A stretch of 9,418 bases of DNA from assembly GCA_039714435.1 (NCBI GenBank), contig JBDLJJ010000110.1, positions 1 to 9,418 of the forward strand, given 5' to 3'. This stretch comes from JAZDDE01 sp039714435 (GTDB lineage Bacteria > Gemmatimonadota > Gemmatimonadetes > Palauibacterales > Palauibacteraceae). Both the position numbers and the translations under genes were made by a program. The notes beneath the pieces were generated by a model. The model was not told the DNA's origin, made no database searches, and saw only the letters and a list, made by a program, of their open reading frames with translations. Positions within the stretch are counted from its first letter, which is position 1. Each line of letters starts with the position of its first letter. Of this stretch, positions 6,742 to 9,418 are shown piece after piece.

Positions 6742-7888
6742 AGAACAGACTGGCTATCTGGAGGCCGTGTTGCATGACCGCCTCCACGCTGGCCCGCACC
6801 GGCGGGCTCCAATTGGCCAGGAACGCGGCTGCAACGAGGCCTACAAGCAAGCTGCCGCTGGCGGCAACGGTCCACATCCGCGAACCGCGTCCCATCTCTT
6901 TGAGCCTCCGGGCCCGACGAAGCAGGTCGCCTCCGTCTACGCCCAGCGCCAACCGATGCGGGCTCAGGCGTTTGTTTTCTACTGCTGCCAGAGCTCGGAG
7001 ATAATCGCCCGGCGATCCTGAGATGAATCGGCAGGCCAACGCATCAGTGGAGCACTCCCGCTCCTCCGCGATCCACCGAGACAGCCACTTCGTTGCCGGA
7101 TGAAAGAAAAGCGTCGCCTCGGCGCATCGCTGGACCAGATTCATGACCAGGTCCCATCTCCGGACGTGGCCCAGTTCATGTGCGAGAATCGCCTCAAGGT
7201 GATCGTTACCGACAGCACTCTGAGTCGACGCGGGGATCAAGACGACGGGCCGGATAAGTCCGACCACGATTGGCACATCGACACGAGGCGAGACCGCGAG
7301 TCTGACAGGCACCGACAAGCGCATTCGGCCTCTGAGGGCTTCGAATTCGGTCCGCCAACGCCGTTCCGCTCGGCCGTTCGCGAGTAGGGACGTCGTGCGC
7401 CGCAAGGAAATCACGTCCGCAGCGATACGTGCGAAAAACAATCCGGCCAAGCATATCCAGAGTCCGGCGATACCAACCAAACCAATACCGATCCAGCGGG
7501 CCGTCCGAGCGGACAGGAGCGGCGGGTACATGGCATCGTGGCGGGCTTTGACGGTGCTTCGCACCTGCGCTGCGTTACCGGCCCCGGTGATAGCACGGGA
7601 ATGGTCACCATCGCTTTGTTCCACCAACAGTTCCGTCACGCTTCTGGTCACCCAGTTTTCATGCTCCACGTACTTCAGGGTGATGAACGTCGCGAGCTGG
7701 ATAGGGAGAGCGGCTACAAGCAAGAGGCCCGAGAACGCTACCCCATAACGTGCCCACGCCGGGCTGCGGCGCAGCGATCGCAGGGCGCCTCCCGTGAGCA
7801 GCGCAAGCAGGGAGCCTATCCAGAGTGTATGGACCAGACCCCAGCCCATCCCCTGGAGTACCATTATTACTACGTGCGTACTGGCCAA
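6740..7888 (-). CDS. M56-family membrane zinc metallopeptidase (BlaR1/MecR1 relative without sensor domain)
   Basis: From TTG 7888 the product has 382 residues. BlaR1-type M56 peptidases sit in the inner membrane and trigger inactivation of a partner BlaI repressor. Membrane segments are at about 15-36, 49-71, 131-156 and 340-360. The protease core has 'VPIVVGLIRPVVLIPA', the zinc motif HELGH (237-241) and 'EERECSTDA', with Glu278 and Asp282 as further active-site acids. Only about 22 residues follow the last membrane segment, so the extracellular penicillin-binding sensor of BlaR1 is missing; the input signal is unknown. TTG was preferred because GAGAGG lies 6 nt upstream and the start is 1 nt after the blaI-like stop; ATG 7864, which has no Shine-Dalgarno, would give 374 residues. 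Directly after the BlaI-type gene, as usual for this pair. Confidence 0.88.
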   Translation of the reverse strand: MASTHVVIMVLQGMGWGLVHTLWIGSLLALLTGGALRSLRRSPAWARYGVAFSGLLLVAALPIQLATFITLKYVEHENWVTRSVTELLVEQSDGDHSRAITGAGNAAQVRSTVKARHDAMYPPLLSARTARWIGIGLVGIAGLWICLAGLFFARIAADVISLRRTTSLLANGRAERRWRTEFEALRGRMRLSVPVRLAVSPRVDVPIVVGLIRPVVLIPASTQSAVGNDHLEAILAHELGHVRRWDLVMNLVQRCAEATLFFHPATKWLSRWIAEERECSTDALACRFISGSPGDYLRALAAVENKRLSPHRLALGVDGGDLLRRARRLKEMGRGSRMWTVAASGSLLVGLVAAAFLANWSPPVRASVEAVMQHGLQIASLF

Positions 7889-7889
7889 T

Positions 7890-8279
7890 TCAGACCTCTC
7901 GTGACTCGTCCAGCTCGTCAGCCAGGCGCCGAATCTCCGCGAGTTCCGCTTCGGTGGCCTGGCGGTTGGATAGCGCCCGCAGAGCCAGACGGCCGGCCGA
8001 GCCCCCGAATGCTGTCTGCACGAAGTGGTCGACCAAGAGTGTCTCCATTTCCTCGCGACCCGGTACGCTCTCGAACACGTGGCTACGACTCGAGTCATCC
8101 CGACGTACGAGGCCTTTATCGTGCATGTTCTGCAGCAGGCGGAGTACGCTGGTGTACCGAATCCGATCCGTCCGGAGCCGCACCTCATGAACTTCCCGGA
8201 CAGTAGAGGGCCCCCGGTCCCAGAGGATCTTCAATACTTCGAGCTCCGCCGGTGTGGGTAGCGGGACGTCAGCGGACAT
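7890..8279 (-). CDS. BlaI/MecI/CopY-family transcriptional repressor
   Basis: This 129-residue protein matches the BlaI/MecI family in length and layout. The N-terminal winged helix (about 8-75) shows 'PTPAELEVLKILWDRGPSTV', then 'YTSVLRLLQNMHDKGLVRRD' (recognition helix and wing) and 'HVFESV'. The C-terminal helices (about 76-129) form the dimerisation part. Such repressors bind dyad operators over their own promoter and are released when an M56 partner is activated. Here the M56 gene follows immediately and a perfect inverted repeat overlaps the promoter upstream, so autoregulation is strongly suggested. AAGGGG sits 6 nt before the ATG, a good ribosome binding site. Because the M56 partner lacks a penicillin-binding domain, the target is probably not a beta-lactam response; the name BlaI is used only for the family. 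Confidence 0.92.
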   Translation of the reverse strand: MSADVPLPTPAELEVLKILWDRGPSTVREVHEVRLRTDRIRYTSVLRLLQNMHDKGLVRRDDSSRSHVFESVPGREEMETLLVDHFVQTAFGGSAGRLALRALSNRQATEAELAEIRRLADELDESREV

Positions 8280-8285
8280 TCATTT

Positions 8286-8291
8286 CCCCTT
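8286..8291 (-). promoter_or_regulatory. Ribosome binding site of the BlaI-type gene
   Basis: AAGGGG on the minus strand, 6 nt ahead of ATG 8279. It confirms the chosen start. Confidence 0.6.
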
Positions 8292-8374
8292 CGAGTGGGA
8301 CTAGCCAGACCCTCAAATGCGACTTCCTTTTCCAGATATCGAGCGCGGCACAGATGAGTCGTCTTGTGACCGAG

Positions 8375-8402
8375 ACAACGTACGTTATCTATCGTACGTT
8401 GT
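8375..8402. promoter_or_regulatory. Candidate BlaI-type operator: perfect 10-bp inverted repeat
   Basis: ACAACGTACG (8375-8384) and CGTACGTTGT (8393-8402) are exact reverse complements separated by 8 bp. Each arm also carries a smaller palindrome around GTAC (AACGTACGTT at 8377-8386, CGTACG at 8393-8398), with centres 14 bp apart. The site overlaps the -10 box and expected transcription start of the promoter before the BlaI-type gene, as expected for a repressor operator. Binding by the adjacent BlaI-type protein is inferred from position and symmetry. Confidence 0.72.
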
Positions 8403-8426
8403 AATAACCGACTATGCAAGTGTCAA
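8398..8426 (-). promoter_or_regulatory. Sigma70-type promoter of the BlaI/M56 unit
   Basis: On the minus strand TTGACA (8426-8421) matches the -35 consensus exactly. After 17 nt follows TACAAC (8403-8398), a four-of-six match to TATAAT. The expected start of transcription is near 8391, inside the inverted repeat, leaving a leader of about 110 nt before the BlaI-type ATG. The promoter lies just 17 bp beyond the agmatinase stop. The perfect -35 and ideal spacing make this the most convincing promoter in the window. Confidence 0.68.
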
Positions 8427-8443
8427 GATGGAAGAATTTCGTT

Positions 8444-9307
8444 TTAGTTGACGAGTATTTCGGCCAGGAATCGGTAGATCAGTTTTGCGGCCAGAAACGC
8501 CGATGGCGGATGTCCTGGTAGCAGCTCGACAACATCAAAGCCCACCACGTTACGGTCGCGGGCCACCTGAGCCAGAAGGTCAGTCACCTGGTACCAATCG
8601 AGGCCGCCGGGTTCGGGAGTCCCTGTCGCTGGTACGATTGACGGGTCGAAAGCGTCCAGGTCGATCGTCACGTACACGTCGCGATCCAAGAGTCCGACCG
8701 CTTTTTCGATCCAGGCAGAATCCGATCCGCGAGCGATATCAGCCGCCCAGAAAACCCTCTCCGGCGTCAGTCCAGGAATCTCGTCCGTGTCCGCGCTTCG
8801 TATGCCGACCTGCACGATCGGGCAGACTTCTCGTACGCGCGCCATTACGCAGGCGTGGTTGTGGGAAGAACCACCGTAGCTTTCCCGCGTATCGGCGTGA
8901 GCGTCGATCTGTAGCACCGACAGCCGCGGGAAGATGCGAGCTGCGGCCCGAGCTGCCCCTATGGTCACCGAATGCTCGCCTCCGAGTACGATCGGAAGCT
9001 GCGAGCCAGCGAGAATCCGTCCCACGGCCGCCTCGACTCTGGTGGCAAGCTCCTCCGGAGGGCCGTCAAACTCGATCGCCTCAAGCGCCGCGATTCCCGA
9101 GCGCCACGGTTCGCTCGAAGTCTCGATGTCCCAGGCCTCCACATACCGAGAGGCATCCAGAATGGCCTGTGGCCCACCCGCCGCTCCTTTGAGCCAGCTC
9201 GAGGTCAGGTCGTAGGGAACGGGCAGGATTATGGCAGCCGATTTGTCCGGATCGGCTGCCTCGGCAGGGAGGTCATAGAAGAAACCTGATCTTGCGTGTC
9301 TGTTCAC
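8444..9307 (-). CDS. speB: Agmatinase-family ureohydrolase
   Basis: The 287-residue protein belongs to the arginase/agmatinase/formiminoglutamase superfamily, cytosolic binuclear manganese enzymes. Metal-site motifs are all present: 'GGEHSV' (His112), 'IDAHADTR' (Asp135, His137, Asp139) and 'TIDLDAFDPS' (Asp216, Asp218). 'SSHNHACVMARV' (147-158), 'TGTPEPGGLDW' (228-238) and 'DVVELLPGHPPS' (258-269) are typical of agmatinases, which cleave agmatine to putrescine and urea; a guanidinobutyrase-like or other ureohydrolase activity cannot be excluded. Length is close to E. coli SpeB. The start is GTG at 9307, with no strong Shine-Dalgarno; no better start is visible upstream before the neighbouring stop. 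The gene follows the cysteine synthase-type gene by 33 bp, so co-transcription is likely. No intrinsic terminator is visible after its stop, only the promoter of the next unit. Confidence 0.88.
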   Translation of the reverse strand: MNRHARSGFFYDLPAEAADPDKSAAIILPVPYDLTSSWLKGAAGGPQAILDASRYVEAWDIETSSEPWRSGIAALEAIEFDGPPEELATRVEAAVGRILAGSQLPIVLGGEHSVTIGAARAAARIFPRLSVLQIDAHADTRESYGGSSHNHACVMARVREVCPIVQVGIRSADTDEIPGLTPERVFWAADIARGSDSAWIEKAVGLLDRDVYVTIDLDAFDPSIVPATGTPEPGGLDWYQVTDLLAQVARDRNVVGFDVVELLPGHPPSAFLAAKLIYRFLAEILVN

Positions 9308-9340
9308 GATGAGGTGCTCAAAAAGACTACCCGGCCGAAT

Positions 9341-9418
9341 TCAGAGTGAAGCCAGCCAGTCGTCGTCCGAGCCTTCCGGCAGGTCCTCGAACAGGTACGT
9401 GCTGAGGTAACGCTCGCC
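9341..9418 (-). CDS. Cysteine synthase-type protein, C-terminal fragment at window edge
   Basis: The last 25 codons of a gene entering from the right edge end at TGA 9343-9341. They read 'GERYLSTYLFEDL', then an acidic tail ending 'WLASL'. 'GERYLST' followed by an aromatic/Leu-rich stretch is the characteristic C-terminal signature of bacterial O-acetylserine sulfhydrylases (E. coli CysK has 'GERYLSTALF' at the same place). The enzyme makes cysteine from O-acetylserine and sulfide with pyridoxal phosphate. With only 25 residues, CysK, CysM and cystathionine beta-synthase-like members cannot be told apart, so no symbol is given. It lies 33 bp before the agmatinase gene. Confidence 0.7.
   Translation of the reverse strand, partial: GERYLSTYLFEDLPEGSDDDWLASL

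Noticed and set aside
7538..8206. 222-residue plus-strand frame antisense to the BlaI and M56 genes
   Set aside because: Low-complexity Arg/Pro/Ser composition, no motif, and it is antisense to two well-supported genes.
8231..8419. 62-residue minus-strand frame across the BlaI promoter
   Set aside because: It runs over the operator and into the BlaI-type gene in another frame, and has no ribosome binding site or family similarity.
8485..9192. 235-residue plus-strand frame antisense to the agmatinase gene
   Set aside because: Arg/Pro-rich with no domain; the opposite strand carries all ureohydrolase metal motifs.

Overview
The window is GC-rich and gene-dense, and every convincing gene lies on the minus strand, so it reads right to left. 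The best lineage hint is the 779-residue TPR protein. Its start (a short basic stretch, then 'LWQVLGIYLAGSW', then a second hydrophobic segment after 'LPDWVQPL') resembles the membrane module in front of TolB/FlgO-like plus TPR proteins common in Gemmatimonadota. The outer-membrane-type lipoprotein and the secreted TolB-like propeller fit a diderm bacterium. This is inference from style, not a phylogenetic placement.

In transcription order, the right edge holds the last 25 codons of a cysteine synthase-type gene. After 33 bp comes a GTG-started agmatinase-family ureohydrolase (8444-9307). A short AT-richer gap follows, with the clearest promoter of the window: TTGACA, 17 nt, TACAAC. Its -10 box and expected transcription start lie in a perfect 10-bp inverted repeat with an 8-bp spacer (8375-8402), very probably an operator. 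It drives a BlaI/MecI-type repressor (7890-8279), followed 1 or 25 nt later by an M56-family membrane metallopeptidase (BlaR1 relative) with no penicillin-binding sensor domain.

Downstream on the same strand are a 39-codon reading frame with a strong ribosome binding site (6610-6729), whose stop overlaps the start of a lipoprotein amidohydrolase (5279-6616); a secreted six-bladed PD40/TolB-like propeller (4282-5220); the membrane-anchored TPR protein (1855-4194); and an MgtC/DUF4010-type membrane protein (444-1688). At the left edge is the N-terminal part of a ribosome-hibernation (HPF/RaiA, S30AE) protein, cut off by the window.

Functionally, the right side is core metabolism (cysteine, polyamine). 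The centre is a BlaI/M56 two-gene regulatory unit that plausibly controls itself and perhaps the lipoprotein amidohydrolase and propeller behind it. The left side is envelope and stress-type proteins. Intergenic gaps of 58 to 166 bp without clear intrinsic terminators allow read-through, but one operon cannot be proven from sequence. No mobile element, CRISPR array, tRNA or rRNA was seen. The most unusual points are the operator-embedded promoter, the sensor-less M56 linked to an amidohydrolase lipoprotein, and the overlapping small frame. I see no strong evidence for a wholly new system.
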